From positions 124,001 to 188,000 of the forward strand of contig NZ_JAKJHW010000001.1 of assembly GCF_021646685.1 (NCBI RefSeq): a stretch of DNA of 64,000 bases, given 5' to 3'. A program made the position numbers and the translations under genes. This stretch comes from Pseudalkalibacillus salsuginis. GTDB lineage: Bacteria; Bacillota; Bacilli; Bacillales; Fictibacillaceae. The notes under the pieces were generated by a model. That model had not been told where the DNA came from. It searched no databases and saw nothing but the letters and a program-made list of their open reading frames with translations. Positions 54,426-63,220 of this stretch are shown here, piece by piece. The first letter of the stretch is position 1. Each line of letters opens with the position of its first letter.

Positions 54426-54968
54426 TTAAGATCCAGCATCCTTAAGCTGTAGGTATTGGATGGCAAAAGCTGTTTTTGCATCATATATTTCTTGAGTTTT
54501 AACAAGTTCAATCGCTTCTTCCAGGGTCACTTCCATCCTCTCGACAAACTCGTCTTGATCCAACTGGACTTCACCCTGCTCTAACTGATCCGTATAAAAA
54601 ATATGAATGAGTTCATCAGCAAAACCTGGAGATGTATAAAATGATTGGAGATATGTCAGCTCTTTGCTCCGATAACCTGTTTCCTCTTCCAATTCACGGT
54701 GTGCACATACTTCGGGAATTTCACCCTTTTCAAGCTTTCCTGCAGGTATTTCGATAATTTCCCGGTTCAACGGCTTCCGGTACTGACGGACAAGGACGAT
54801 TTTATTCTCTGATGTAATCGCCAAAATGGCTACTGCCCCTGGGTGCTTTATGACTTCCCTTTGGCTTGTCTTTCCGTCAGGAAGTTCGACCTCTTCAAGG
54901 TGGAGATCGATAATTCTACCGTTATATATGACCTCAGAATTGATCGTTTTTTCTTCTAACTTTTTCAT
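54426..54968 (-). CDS. nudF: ADP-ribose pyrophosphatase, Nudix family
   Basis: 180 residues. Complete Nudix box GKLEKGE...AHRELEEETGY with its catalytic glutamates (about 78-100). Hydrolyses ADP-ribose to AMP and ribose 5-phosphate. Adjacent to yqxK, and divergent from mciZ. Confidence 0.92.
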   Translation of the reverse strand: MKKLEEKTINSEVIYNGRIIDLHLEEVELPDGKTSQREVIKHPGAVAILAITSENKIVLVRQYRKPLNREIIEIPAGKLEKGEIPEVCAHRELEEETGYRSKELTYLQSFYTSPGFADELIHIFYTDQLEQGEVQLDQDEFVERMEVTLEEAIELVKTQEIYDAKTAFAIQYLQLKDAGS

Positions 54969-55001
54969 ATCACATAACTCCTTGTGCTAAATCTACCTTT
55001 C

Positions 55002-55009
55002 CATACATA
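55002..55009 (+). promoter_or_regulatory. Possible sigma-E -10 for mciZ
   Basis: CATACATA resembles the sigma-E -10 CATACAAT and would start transcription about 50 bases before mciZ. No clear -35 is visible, so this is tentative. Confidence 0.3.
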
Positions 55010-55068
55010 AAGTCTATCATATGCGATTATCCTAATCCTAATTATGAGAGACGAAGGGAGTCAAATTC

Positions 55069-55206
55069 ATGAAGGTTTATTTGCAGCCAAACAGTGTGAC
55101 ATTAGTCGGGAAAGCATGGCAAGTACGCTACATGTTGAAAAAATATATGGCGGAATACAACACGGTCCAGGATTGGATCGAAGGGCGTCATAAGAAACAG
55201 GTATGA
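55069..55206 (+). CDS. mciZ: MciZ, mother-cell inhibitor of FtsZ
   Basis: 45 residues: MKVYLQPNSVTLVGKAWQVR, then MLKKYMAEYNTVQDWIEGRHKKQV. The core VxLVGKAWxxRxxLKxY...VxDWI matches B. subtilis MciZ (40 residues), a peptide that caps FtsZ filaments and stops Z-ring formation in the mother cell during sporulation. It has a slightly longer basic tail. AGGGAG lies 8 bases before the ATG and a terminator follows at once. It lies beside nudF and the yqkF-type gene, as in B. subtilis. Confidence 0.85.
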   Translation: MKVYLQPNSVTLVGKAWQVRYMLKKYMAEYNTVQDWIEGRHKKQV

Positions 55207-55208
55207 GA

Positions 55209-55235
55209 CAACACCTTCGCTTAGGTGTTGTTTTT
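55209..55235 (+). terminator. Terminator after mciZ
   Basis: CAACACCT and AGGTGTTG arms with a short loop (TCGCTT), followed by TTTTTAC. Confidence 0.8.
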
Positions 55236-55273
55236 ACTTCTATATTAAGAATTGACTAAAAAATCCGCGTTAT

Positions 55274-55336
55274 CACCGATATATTTTGAAAACGCACCGA
55301 TATTTTTGAAATCTGCACCGATATTTTCGAATAAAC
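55274..55336 (+). repeat. Three 21-bp iterons ahead of yqkF
   Basis: Units starting CACCGATAT at 55274, 55295 and 55316, each continuing ATTTTTGAAA-like sequence, exactly 21 bp (two helical turns) apart. They lie between the mciZ terminator and the yqkF ribosome binding site. Confidence 0.7.
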
Positions 55337-55419
55337 TGAGTCAGACAGATACATCCAGATCAAGAAAGATGTTTTCTGGTTCCATCTCGTGGTAATGTAC
55401 TAATCAGGAGGTGCTCTTA

Positions 55420-56328
55420 ATGAGATTAAACAGACTTGGATCTTCAGAATTACAAGTATCAGAACTCGGACTAGGGTGCATGTCACTAAGATCTGATGAA
55501 AAAGAAGCGACAAAGATCATCCACAAAGCACTTGATAAAGGCGTTACATTAATTGACACCGCTGATCTTTACGATTTTGGGAAAAATGAAAAATTAGTAG
55601 GTAAAGCCTTGAAAGGAAAACGGGAGCAATGTGTATTGGCAACAAAGGTGGGAAACCGTTGGGACCATGTTGAAGAAGGCTGGGAATGGGCACCAAGTAA
55701 AGATTACATAAAAACAGCTGTCAAGCATTCCTTGCAGAGATTGGGCACGGATTACATCGACTTGTATCAGCTTCACGGCGGTACGATCAATGATCCGATC
55801 GATGAAATCATCGAGGCATTCGAGGATTTAAAAGCAGAAGGATTGATCCGTGAGTATGGTATATCCTCCATCCGCCCCAATGTGATCAAAGAATACCTTA
55901 AACGTTCCAATATTGTCAGTATCATGATGCAGTACAGTCTATTGGATCGGAGACCTGAAGAATGGTTGAACATGATCCAGGCCCATGGTGTATCTGTAAT
56001 CGCTAGGGGGCCGCTTGCAAAAGGGAACCTTACTGACCGGATTTTTACAGGAAAAGCTTCGGAAAAAGGATTCCTCGACTACGTACCTTCTGAAATCAAT
56101 GATCTTATGATAAAGGTGAAAGATATATCCGATGGAAGGATGCTGTCTCATCTCGCACTCCGTTATCCATTGCATCATCCTGCTGTCGCAACGACAATTC
56201 CTGGAGCCAGTTCAGTCGAACAGGTGGATGATAATACGGAAGCTTCTAATGTTGACCTGAGTGATGAGGAAATCAGTCTATTCAAACAATGGACGAAGCA
56301 GACATACTATGATAAGCATCGTGACTAA
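55420..56328 (+). CDS. yqkF: Aldo/keto reductase, YqkF-like
   Basis: 302 residues, NADPH-dependent oxidoreductase of the AKR superfamily. Catalytic tetrad visible: Asp in IDTADLYDFGKNE with Tyr, Lys in ATKVG, His in LYQLHGG. GCMSLRS at the N-terminus is a family mark. ATG 55420 lies 6 bases after AGGAGGTG; an in-frame GTG at 55411 is part of that site. Substrate unknown. Confidence 0.88.
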   Translation: MRLNRLGSSELQVSELGLGCMSLRSDEKEATKIIHKALDKGVTLIDTADLYDFGKNEKLVGKALKGKREQCVLATKVGNRWDHVEEGWEWAPSKDYIKTAVKHSLQRLGTDYIDLYQLHGGTINDPIDEIIEAFEDLKAEGLIREYGISSIRPNVIKEYLKRSNIVSIMMQYSLLDRRPEEWLNMIQAHGVSVIARGPLAKGNLTDRIFTGKASEKGFLDYVPSEINDLMIKVKDISDGRMLSHLALRYPLHHPAVATTIPGASSVEQVDDNTEASNVDLSDEEISLFKQWTKQTYYDKHRD

Positions 56329-56390
56329 AGAATGAAAACTTAACTTTTGATTTAGTAAAACTGACATTTATATTTGTGAAACGGCCTAAT

Positions 56391-56561
56391 GAAAAGCGCA
56401 AACGCCCTGGTCAACCACGAAGGGCACTGGAAGTCCGACGAGGAGGCTCGAACCAAACAAAGTTCGGTTCTGCGTGGGTAACATTTTAAGTAGTACTTCA
56501 ATGTGTCGCCGCCGCAGGAGGTCTGAAGTGATCCAAGTGGTTGGGCGTTGGAGCTAGACAT
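56391..56561 (+). repeat. Dispersed structured repeat, copy H (long form)
   Basis: Carries the same insert of about 56 bp as copy C (56449-56504). Its second stem is CAACCAC/GTGGTTG where copy A has CAGCCAC/GTGGCTG, a compensatory double change. The outer stem AACGCCC/GGGCGTT is intact. Confidence 0.85.
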
Positions 56562-56600
56562 TTCTTCACAGCACCAAAATTTTTATGCTTTCTCATCCTT

Positions 56601-56637
56601 CAAAAAAAGAACCTCGAGACATGACTCGAGGTTCTTG
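56601..56637 (-). terminator. Terminator after the distal thiolase
   Basis: AAGAACCTCGAG and CTCGAGGTTCTT, 12 perfect pairs with a 6-base loop, followed by TTTTTGAAGG on the minus strand. Confidence 0.85.
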
Positions 56638-56639
56638 TA

Positions 56640-57836
56640 TCATCTATTTTCGTTTTCAATGACCATTGCGATTCCTTGGCCGCCACCGATACAAAGACTT
56701 GCGACCCCAAATCGTTTGTTTTGAAGCTGTAGTTCATAAGCAAGCGATAACAATAATCGTGATCCGCTAGCACCGACTGGATGTCCAAGTGCAACAGCAC
56801 CACCGTTTACATTGGTCTTTTCACGATCCAGGGCAAGTTCCTTTTCAACTGCTAAATATTGAGTAGCAAAGGCTTCATTAACCTCAAACAAATCAATCTG
56901 ATCAATTGACAGACCAGCTCGTTCCAAGGCAATCTTGATTGCTGGAACCGGGCCGATCCCCATGACTGCTGGATCGACGCCGCAGACAGCCCACGATCGG
57001 ATTTTTGAAAGAGGAGCCATACCTTTCTTTTTTACGAACGGTTCAGTTGCGATGACCAACGAAACAGCTCCATCGTTAATTCCACTGGAGTTACCCGCTG
57101 TAACGGACCCGCCTTTTTTAAAGGTTGGTTTCAGTTTCGCCAGCCCTTCCACAGAAGTTGTAGACCTGACATGCTCATCAGTCTCTACAGTCCGTACATC
57201 TTTACGCTCTTGTACTTCAACAGGGACGATTTCTCGCTTGAAACGGCCTGACTTGATTGCCTCGGATGCACGTTGATGGCTGATGGTCGAAAATTCATCT
57301 TGCTCTTGCCTTGATATGCCGTACTGCCCAGAAAGGTTCTCTGCGGTGATCCCCATCCCATTTCCAATCGCTTCATCCCTTAAGGTCAATAGCAACATAT
57401 CCTCGAACTGGACATTCCCCAGCTTAGGATGGCCGAATCGATTTGTAAATGATACGTGGGGACTCATCGACATGTTGTCCACCCCACCTACAAGAGCTGC
57501 GGTCCCTTCATTCAAAAGCAAGGAATGCACACCAGAGATGACAGATTGCAAGCCTGATCCACAAAGACGGTTTACGAGCATGGCTGGCGTCCTGACAGGA
57601 ACCCCTGATCCAGTAGCGATATGACGGGCTACATATGGCGCATTTGTACTGCTATGGATCACATTCCCATAAATGACCTGATCGATTTCATCCGGAGATA
57701 CTTGTGAACGTTTCATCGCTTCCTTCGCTGTGACTATACCTAACTCTGTAGGACCAATACTTGCGAATGACTTACCGAATGATGTGAAAGCTGTTCTAGC
57801 TCCCTCTAAAATGTAAATACCGTCCAATCCGTTCAC
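56640..57836 (-). CDS. Acetyl-CoA acetyltransferase family thiolase (distal copy)
   Basis: 398 residues. Nucleophile Cys92 (NRLCGSGLQ), GHPVGASG with the catalytic His, and CIGGGQG with the second Cys. Shares the fold and length of the first thiolase of the operon but is clearly diverged (MNGLDGIYILEGARTAFTSFGKS start). It may prefer a longer or branched acyl-CoA. Last gene of the operon, 19 bp after the transporter gene. Confidence 0.88.
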   Translation of the reverse strand: MNGLDGIYILEGARTAFTSFGKSFASIGPTELGIVTAKEAMKRSQVSPDEIDQVIYGNVIHSSTNAPYVARHIATGSGVPVRTPAMLVNRLCGSGLQSVISGVHSLLLNEGTAALVGGVDNMSMSPHVSFTNRFGHPKLGNVQFEDMLLLTLRDEAIGNGMGITAENLSGQYGISRQEQDEFSTISHQRASEAIKSGRFKREIVPVEVQERKDVRTVETDEHVRSTTSVEGLAKLKPTFKKGGSVTAGNSSGINDGAVSLVIATEPFVKKKGMAPLSKIRSWAVCGVDPAVMGIGPVPAIKIALERAGLSIDQIDLFEVNEAFATQYLAVEKELALDREKTNVNGGAVALGHPVGASGSRLLLSLAYELQLQNKRFGVASLCIGGGQGIAMVIENENR

Positions 57837-57855
57837 CTTCCCCCTTAGGTAATCC

Positions 57856-59172
57856 TTAAATGAACACCAGTCCTATCGATATGAATAATCCACTGACTAG
57901 CATTGCGATGACACAGAAGCCCATGATATCCTTGGCAGATAACCCAGCGATCGCTAGCGCAGGAAGTGCCCAGAATGGTTGGATCATATTCGTCCATGCA
58001 TCTCCCCAGGCTACCGCCATTGCCGTCTTCGCGGCCCCGATACCAAGCTCCTCACCAGCCATCAGCATGATCGGAGCTTGAACTGCCCATTGGCCTCCAC
58101 CTGATGGAACGAAGAAGTTGACGATCCCTGCACTTAAGAATGCAAAGAATGGAAAAGTAAGTTCATTTGAAATGTTCACGAACCATTTTGACATTTCAGC
58201 AGCTAATCCACTTGCCACCATCATCCCCATGATCCCTGCATAGAAAGGGAATTGGATGATGATCCCGCCCGCACCTTTGACAGCTTCAGATACACTATTG
58301 ATGAATCTTCTAGGCGTCCCATGCAATAAGATTCCAAAGAAAAGGAAAATAAAGTTGACGATATCCAAGTTCAGGCTGAATCCATTTGTCGTAAAATAAT
58401 AAACCATGAAAGCCAAGCCCAATATACCGATGACCATGGACAGGATCCAACTATTTTCCAACTTTTCTGCAGGGGTGTTCGCCTCTACTGATGCAGCCTC
58501 GACATTCTTATCTTCTAAAATAGAACGATCGATGTAAAACTGGTTATCTTTCTGGTTCATCATCAGCCTGTTTACAATCGGCAATGTAATAAACAAGGCA
58601 ATTACGATGAAGATATTGAACGGTGCAAAAATCGTTGCTGAGGTAGGAATGACACCGATGATATCACTTGTAAAATGGTCTGGCGTTGCAATCGTCAAAG
58701 GAATCGATCCAGAAAAACCGCCATGCCAGACTAAAAAGCCGCTATATGCACTCGCGATCAATAACCGATAATCCACTTTTTCCACTTTTTTTGCCAGTTC
58801 TTTAGCGAATAGTGCACCGATGACAAGCCCGAACCCCCAGTTGATCCAGCTAGCTGCAAGGGATACGATTGTAACGAATATGATTGCCTGCCCTGGTTTC
58901 GAAACGAGAGAGGCCAACTTCCGCAGCCCTTTTTTAAATAAAGGACTGCTCGCTAAGACGTACCCCGTTACAAGAATAAGGACCATTTGCATAGCAAACG
59001 TCAACAGGTTCCAGAATCCTTCCCCCCAGAAGGTGACCATTTCTACCGGGTTGCTTCTTGTAATGATCATTCCCATTACAAAAACGACTAGTGTTAGGAT
59101 GACCACGAATAAGAATGGATCTGGTAGATATCGCTGCATGATCCGATTTGAAAGTGCTGTTAACCTCTTCAC
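57856..59172 (-). CDS. atoE: AtoE-family short-chain fatty acid transporter
   Basis: 438 residues, about ten to twelve membrane segments, with GFGLVIGALFAKELAKK and FFVPSGGGQWAVQAPI as family blocks. Imports acetoacetate or other short-chain acids. It is embedded between the CoA-transferase and a thiolase, consistent with uptake, activation and cleavage in one operon. Name by homology to E. coli AtoE. Confidence 0.85.
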   Translation of the reverse strand: MKRLTALSNRIMQRYLPDPFLFVVILTLVVFVMGMIITRSNPVEMVTFWGEGFWNLLTFAMQMVLILVTGYVLASSPLFKKGLRKLASLVSKPGQAIIFVTIVSLAASWINWGFGLVIGALFAKELAKKVEKVDYRLLIASAYSGFLVWHGGFSGSIPLTIATPDHFTSDIIGVIPTSATIFAPFNIFIVIALFITLPIVNRLMMNQKDNQFYIDRSILEDKNVEAASVEANTPAEKLENSWILSMVIGILGLAFMVYYFTTNGFSLNLDIVNFIFLFFGILLHGTPRRFINSVSEAVKGAGGIIIQFPFYAGIMGMMVASGLAAEMSKWFVNISNELTFPFFAFLSAGIVNFFVPSGGGQWAVQAPIMLMAGEELGIGAAKTAMAVAWGDAWTNMIQPFWALPALAIAGLSAKDIMGFCVIAMLVSGLFISIGLVFI

Positions 59173-59206
59173 TTAGTCCCCCCCACTTTCTTAAACTCAA
59201 ATAAAA

Positions 59207-59878
59207 TTAAAATGCATTTGTTCTTACGTCATTTGCAATGATCAAGGTCGGTTCAGTCGATTCCTGGATTTCTTCAGGAGTAAATCCTTCAGCTATCTCA
59301 ACAAGCTTGAGACCTTCAGGCGTGACATCGATGACAGCCCGATCTGTGATGATACGGTCCACCACACCGCTCCCCGTCAGCGGCAATGAGCATTTATTGA
59401 GGATTTTCGGCTGTCCGCTTTTATTGACATGATCCATGATGACGATGATCCTCTTGGCACCGTGTACGAGGTCCATCGCTCCTCCCATACCTTTGATCAT
59501 CTTTCCTGGAATCATCCAATTGGCAAGGTCGCCATTGCCTGAAACCTCCATACCTCCCAGAATGGCAAGATCGATATGGCCACCGCGTATCATACCGAAT
59601 GACTCTGAGCTATCAAAATATGATGCTCCTTTTGTCGCAGTCACTGTCTCTTTCCCTGCATTGATCAAATCAGGATCAACTTCATCTTCAGTCGGATAAC
59701 GTCCGATCCCAAGCAAACCGTTTTCGGATTGAAGAACAACCTGTTTATTATCTGAAATATAATTCGCAACTAAGGTCGGCATACCGATGCCAAGGTTTAC
59801 GTAGAATCCATCCTCTATTTCCTTTTCCGCTCTCCTTGCTATGCGCTCACGTACAAGTGCTTTGTCTACTTTTGTCAT
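59207..59878 (-). CDS. scoB: 3-oxoacid CoA-transferase subunit B
   Basis: 223 residues. The motif [12 protein letters not shown] carries the catalytic glutamate that forms the CoA thioester; NLGIGMPTL is also conserved. Together with subunit A moves CoA from succinyl-CoA to acetoacetate. Confidence 0.93.
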   Translation of the reverse strand: MTKVDKALVRERIARRAEKEIEDGFYVNLGIGMPTLVANYISDNKQVVLQSENGLLGIGRYPTEDEVDPDLINAGKETVTATKGASYFDSSESFGMIRGGHIDLAILGGMEVSGNGDLANWMIPGKMIKGMGGAMDLVHGAKRIIVIMDHVNKSGQPKILNKCSLPLTGSGVVDRIITDRAVIDVTPEGLKLVEIAEGFTPEEIQESTEPTLIIANDVRTNAF

Positions 59879-59898
59879 TGTTATTTCCTCCTCTGCAG

Positions 59899-60588
59899 TT
59901 ATTTCGTAACGGTCAGGCGTTCAATTTTCTTTTGCTGCTCACCAACGATCAACTTCTGAACATAGATGCTTGGTGTGTGGATTCGATCTGGATCCAATTC
60001 ACCGATCTCATACAATTCCTCCACCTCAGCAATCGTGATTTTACCAGCTGCAGCAATCATAGGGTTGAAGTTCCGGGCAGTCTTGTTATAAATGAGGTTC
60101 CCCATTTTGTCTGCTTTCTGCGCTCGGACCAGGCTGGCATCTGCTGTCATGCCATATTCCAACAGATAATCTTTACCGTCAAAGTTACGGACTTCCCTGC
60201 CCTCAGCTAATGGAGTACCTACTCCCGCTGGCGTATAGAAGGCGGGGATGCCCGCACCGCCTGCACGGATCCGCTCAGCAAGCGTACCCTGGGGAATCAA
60301 TTCGACTTCAATTTCCCCAGACAGGACCTGACGTTCGAATTCTTTGTTTTCACCGACATAAGAGCCTACCATTTTCTTGATCTGTTTGTTCTTTAGAAGC
60401 TGGCCAAGCCCCCAATCATCGACTCCACAGTTATTGGAGATCACGGTCAAATCTTTGACACCGCTTTCAACAAGTGCAAGAATCAAGTTCTCTGGAATCC
60501 CGACAAGTCCAAAGCCCCCTACCATGATTGTATCTCCATCTTTAATAACCTTCACCGCTTCTAAAAATGTTGTTTCAACTGGTTTCAT
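59899..60588 (-). CDS. scoA: 3-oxoacid CoA-transferase subunit A
   Basis: 229 residues. The glycine-rich [12 protein letters not shown] near residue 22 is the subunit A signature, with [19 protein letters not shown] further on. Lies 20 bp before scoB and 17 bp behind the first thiolase. Confidence 0.93.
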   Translation of the reverse strand: MKPVETTFLEAVKVIKDGDTIMVGGFGLVGIPENLILALVESGVKDLTVISNNCGVDDWGLGQLLKNKQIKKMVGSYVGENKEFERQVLSGEIEVELIPQGTLAERIRAGGAGIPAFYTPAGVGTPLAEGREVRNFDGKDYLLEYGMTADASLVRAQKADKMGNLIYNKTARNFNPMIAAAGKITIAEVEELYEIGELDPDRIHTPSIYVQKLIVGEQQKKIERLTVTK

Positions 60589-60605
60589 ATTTTTTCATCT
60601 CCTTT

Positions 60606-61784
60606 TTAAGCTTCATTTTCTATGATTGTCGCAACTCCCTGGCCGCCGCCGATACATAAAGTCGCAAGCCCATATTGTTCATTCCTTCGTTTCAATTCAT
60701 GGATCAATGTCACGAGAACACGGGTTCCGCTTGCCCCGATCGGGTGTCCGAGTGCTATCGCCCCGCCGTTTACATTGAGGATATCCTTATTGAGACCCAA
60801 ATCTTTCCCTACTGCTAAAGATTGGGCTGCGAAAGCTTCATTCGCTTCAATCAGATTCATAGCATCCATTGTCAGATTCGCTCTTTCCAACACCTTTCTC
60901 GTTGCTGGAACAGGACCGATACCCATGATGCTTGGATCAACGCCAGCGGATGCATTTGCACGGATGACCACCAATGGTTTCAAACCAAGCTCCTCTGCTT
61001 TTTGACGGCTCATGACAATCACGGCTGCTGCTCCGTCGTTGATTCCGGAAGCATTTCCTGCAGTCACCATGCCGTCCTTTTTGAAAGCAGGTAGAAGCTT
61101 CGCTAATTTTTCAGCTGTTGATTTCTTCGGGTGTTCATCTGTGTCAAAAACGATTGGATCTCCTTTCCGCTGAGGAATTTTTACAGGAACAATTTCCTCT
61201 TTAAAACGTCCGCTTTCAATTGCACTCGCTGCTTTTTCCTGACTCCATGCTGCAAATTCATCAAGCTCCTCACGCTTCAAGCCATGTGTTTCACATAAAT
61301 TCTCTGCCGTAATCCCCATGTGGTAGTCATTGAAAGCACACCAGAGACCGTCATGGATCATTGAATCGACAACATTCTGGTCCCCCATTTTATATCCGTC
61401 ACGTGCTCCTTTTAAAAGATAGGGAGCTTGGCTCATATTTTCCATTCCCCCGGCCACTACAATATCCGCATCCCCTAAAAGGATTGATTGAGCAGCTAGA
61501 TGGACTGCCTTCAAACCGGATCCGCATACTTTATTGATCGTCATCGACGAAGTCGTATCAGCTAGCCCTGCTTTCATACCTGCTTGTCTTGCGGGGTTTT
61601 GGCCAAGTCCGGCCTGGAGGACATTCCCCATGATCACTTCATCAACTTCAGATATCCCTGCACGTCTCAAAGCTTCTTTTATCACGATTCCACCGAGTTC
61701 TGTGGCAGATATTGATTTCAAGCTACCACTAAAACCCCCGATCGGTGTTCTAACCGCGCTTACTATGACAGCTTCTCTCTCCAT
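60606..61784 (-). CDS. Acetyl-CoA acetyltransferase (proximal copy)
   Basis: 392 residues. Biosynthetic/degradative thiolase: Cys87 (NKVCGSGLK), [15 protein letters not shown]. Expected to cleave acetoacetyl-CoA to two acetyl-CoA after the CoA-transferase step. First gene of the operon; AAGGAGG precedes the ATG. Resembles the MmgA/YhfS/AtoB group; I do not assign one symbol. Confidence 0.92.
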   Translation of the reverse strand: MEREAVIVSAVRTPIGGFSGSLKSISATELGGIVIKEALRRAGISEVDEVIMGNVLQAGLGQNPARQAGMKAGLADTTSSMTINKVCGSGLKAVHLAAQSILLGDADIVVAGGMENMSQAPYLLKGARDGYKMGDQNVVDSMIHDGLWCAFNDYHMGITAENLCETHGLKREELDEFAAWSQEKAASAIESGRFKEEIVPVKIPQRKGDPIVFDTDEHPKKSTAEKLAKLLPAFKKDGMVTAGNASGINDGAAAVIVMSRQKAEELGLKPLVVIRANASAGVDPSIMGIGPVPATRKVLERANLTMDAMNLIEANEAFAAQSLAVGKDLGLNKDILNVNGGAIALGHPIGASGTRVLVTLIHELKRRNEQYGLATLCIGGGQGVATIIENEA

Positions 61785-61896
61785 CCCTTTGTTGCCTCCT
61801 TAAATTTGTTGTTATCTGTCTTACCCTGTCTATTTCTCAGTCATTTCCGAATTCTCCTTCTTATCAAACAATATTTCTCCGAAAGAAGGAAAATAC

Positions 61897-61954
61897 TTGC
61901 CCTTTAAAATTTCTTCACGTTACAATGAAAGATAATGTATATAAAACGCTTACA
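61897..61954 (+). promoter_or_regulatory. Promoter and cre-like box of the HMG-CoA lyase gene
   Basis: TTGCCC (61897-61902), 18-bp spacer, TACAAT (61921-61926), then ATAAAACGCTTACA (61941-61954), which fits the cre consensus except for its first two bases. A box just after the start of transcription is a usual place for CcpA repression. Confidence 0.45.
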
Positions 61955-61979
61955 TATGTTGTTAAATGGAGGTCTCGCT

Positions 61980-62888
61980 ATGAACTTGCCTGAGAAAGTC
62001 ACAATCATTGAAGTTGGACCAAGGGATGGTTTGCAGAATGAAAAAAATCAAGTCCCTACAGATGCAAAAATAACGTTTATAAAAGACCTGAAAAACGCTG
62101 GGATTACTGAAATCGAATTGACCTCATTCGTGTCCCCGAAGTGGGTTCCCCAAATGCGTGATGCAAAAGAGGTCATAGACGCTTGCCTTGACGATAAGCG
62201 GAACTTTGTGCTTGCACCGAACCGGAAAGGGGTCGAACGGCTTTATGAAACAGATGGAAAGGATGTCGCGGTATTCGTAGGTGTCAGTTCTTCCTTCAAT
62301 AAAAAGAATATCAACAAGACAACCGGGGAAAGCATGGCTGATTTGAAACCGATTCTCGCTGAGTTGAAGCAGAAAGGGTATTTTGTTCGGGCATGCATTT
62401 CCACATCCTTCTACTGCCCATATGATGGGAAGGTCGACCCCAAAGATGTCATTGCCTTATGTACGCAATTTGCAGACTTCGGTGTAGATGAGTTAAGTGT
62501 AGCTGATACGATCGGAATGGCAAATCCACTCGAAAGCTATCAATTATTCAATGAATTGCAAAGACAATTAGGAGACAGGGTCCTGCTGACTGCACATTTC
62601 CATGATACAAGAGGCATGGCTTTAGCAAATATTTATGCTTGCCTTCAGGCTGGGATTACGAGATTCGATACCTCGGCTGGTGGGTTGGGGGGATGCCCAT
62701 TCGCTCCGGGTGCCACAGGGAATGTTGCCACTGAAGATGTCGTTTTCATGCTCCATCAGATGGGGATCGGAACAGGTATTGACCTAAAAGGGCTCCACAA
62801 AGCGATCCAAGGAATCTCCGAACATGTAACAAGGAACATTGAAACCAAGTATTATAATTTAGCAGAGAAAAAGGCTTCCCACACATAA
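61980..62888 (+). CDS. Hydroxymethylglutaryl-CoA lyase
   Basis: 302 residues, TIM barrel of the DRE-metallolyase family: VGPRDGLQNE at the start, AHFHDTRGMA with metal histidines, and GGLGGCPFAPGATGNVATED with the catalytic cysteine. Splits HMG-CoA to acetoacetate and acetyl-CoA at the end of leucine breakdown. It is divergent from the thiolase/CoA-transferase operon that would use the acetoacetate. ATG 61980 follows GGAGGT; an in-frame start 15 codons earlier lies inside the cre/leader. Equivalent to B. subtilis YngG. Confidence 0.93.
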   Translation: MNLPEKVTIIEVGPRDGLQNEKNQVPTDAKITFIKDLKNAGITEIELTSFVSPKWVPQMRDAKEVIDACLDDKRNFVLAPNRKGVERLYETDGKDVAVFVGVSSSFNKKNINKTTGESMADLKPILAELKQKGYFVRACISTSFYCPYDGKVDPKDVIALCTQFADFGVDELSVADTIGMANPLESYQLFNELQRQLGDRVLLTAHFHDTRGMALANIYACLQAGITRFDTSAGGLGGCPFAPGATGNVATEDVVFMLHQMGIGTGIDLKGLHKAIQGISEHVTRNIETKYYNLAEKKASHT

Positions 62889-62929
62889 TCAACTTTAGGA
62901 GCTACCCTTAGCAGTCTTTTTATTGACAA

Positions 62930-63044
62930 GAAAAGCGAAAACACCCCTGATCAGCCACGTAGGTCACTGGAAGTCCGACGAGGAGGCTTTTGCCGCCGCA
63001 GGAGGACTGATGTTAGCCAAGCAGCTGGACGTTGGAGCTAGGCA
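62930..63044 (+). repeat. Dispersed structured repeat, copy I
   Basis: GAAAAGCGAAAACACCCCTGA start; inner stem AGTCC/GGACT as in copy E; the 3' end is diverged (GCAGCTGGACGTTGGAGC). It fills the gap between the HMG-CoA lyase gene and the terminator. Confidence 0.75.
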
Positions 63045-63091
63045 TTCCTTTACTGCGCAAAAATTTTATTTTTTCTCATCTTGAAAAAAGA

Positions 63092-63125
63092 GAAATGTGG
63101 CCTCATTAACGGAGAGGCCACATTC
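63092..63125. terminator. Bidirectional terminator, HMG-CoA lyase / oxidoreductase
   Basis: ATGTGGCCTC and GAGGCCACAT arms, loop of 9 nt, with TTCTTTATT after it on + and TTCTCTTTTTTC on -. The remaining bases to 63220 show nothing recognisable. Confidence 0.8.
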
Positions 63126-63220
63126 TTTATTATTCGGATGTTGAAGTTTTCACTAATTCGGCTTTCAGCATAAGGAGTTTTTTATTTATGTTCTGCTTTG
63201 CTTCAGCAAAAAATATTCCT

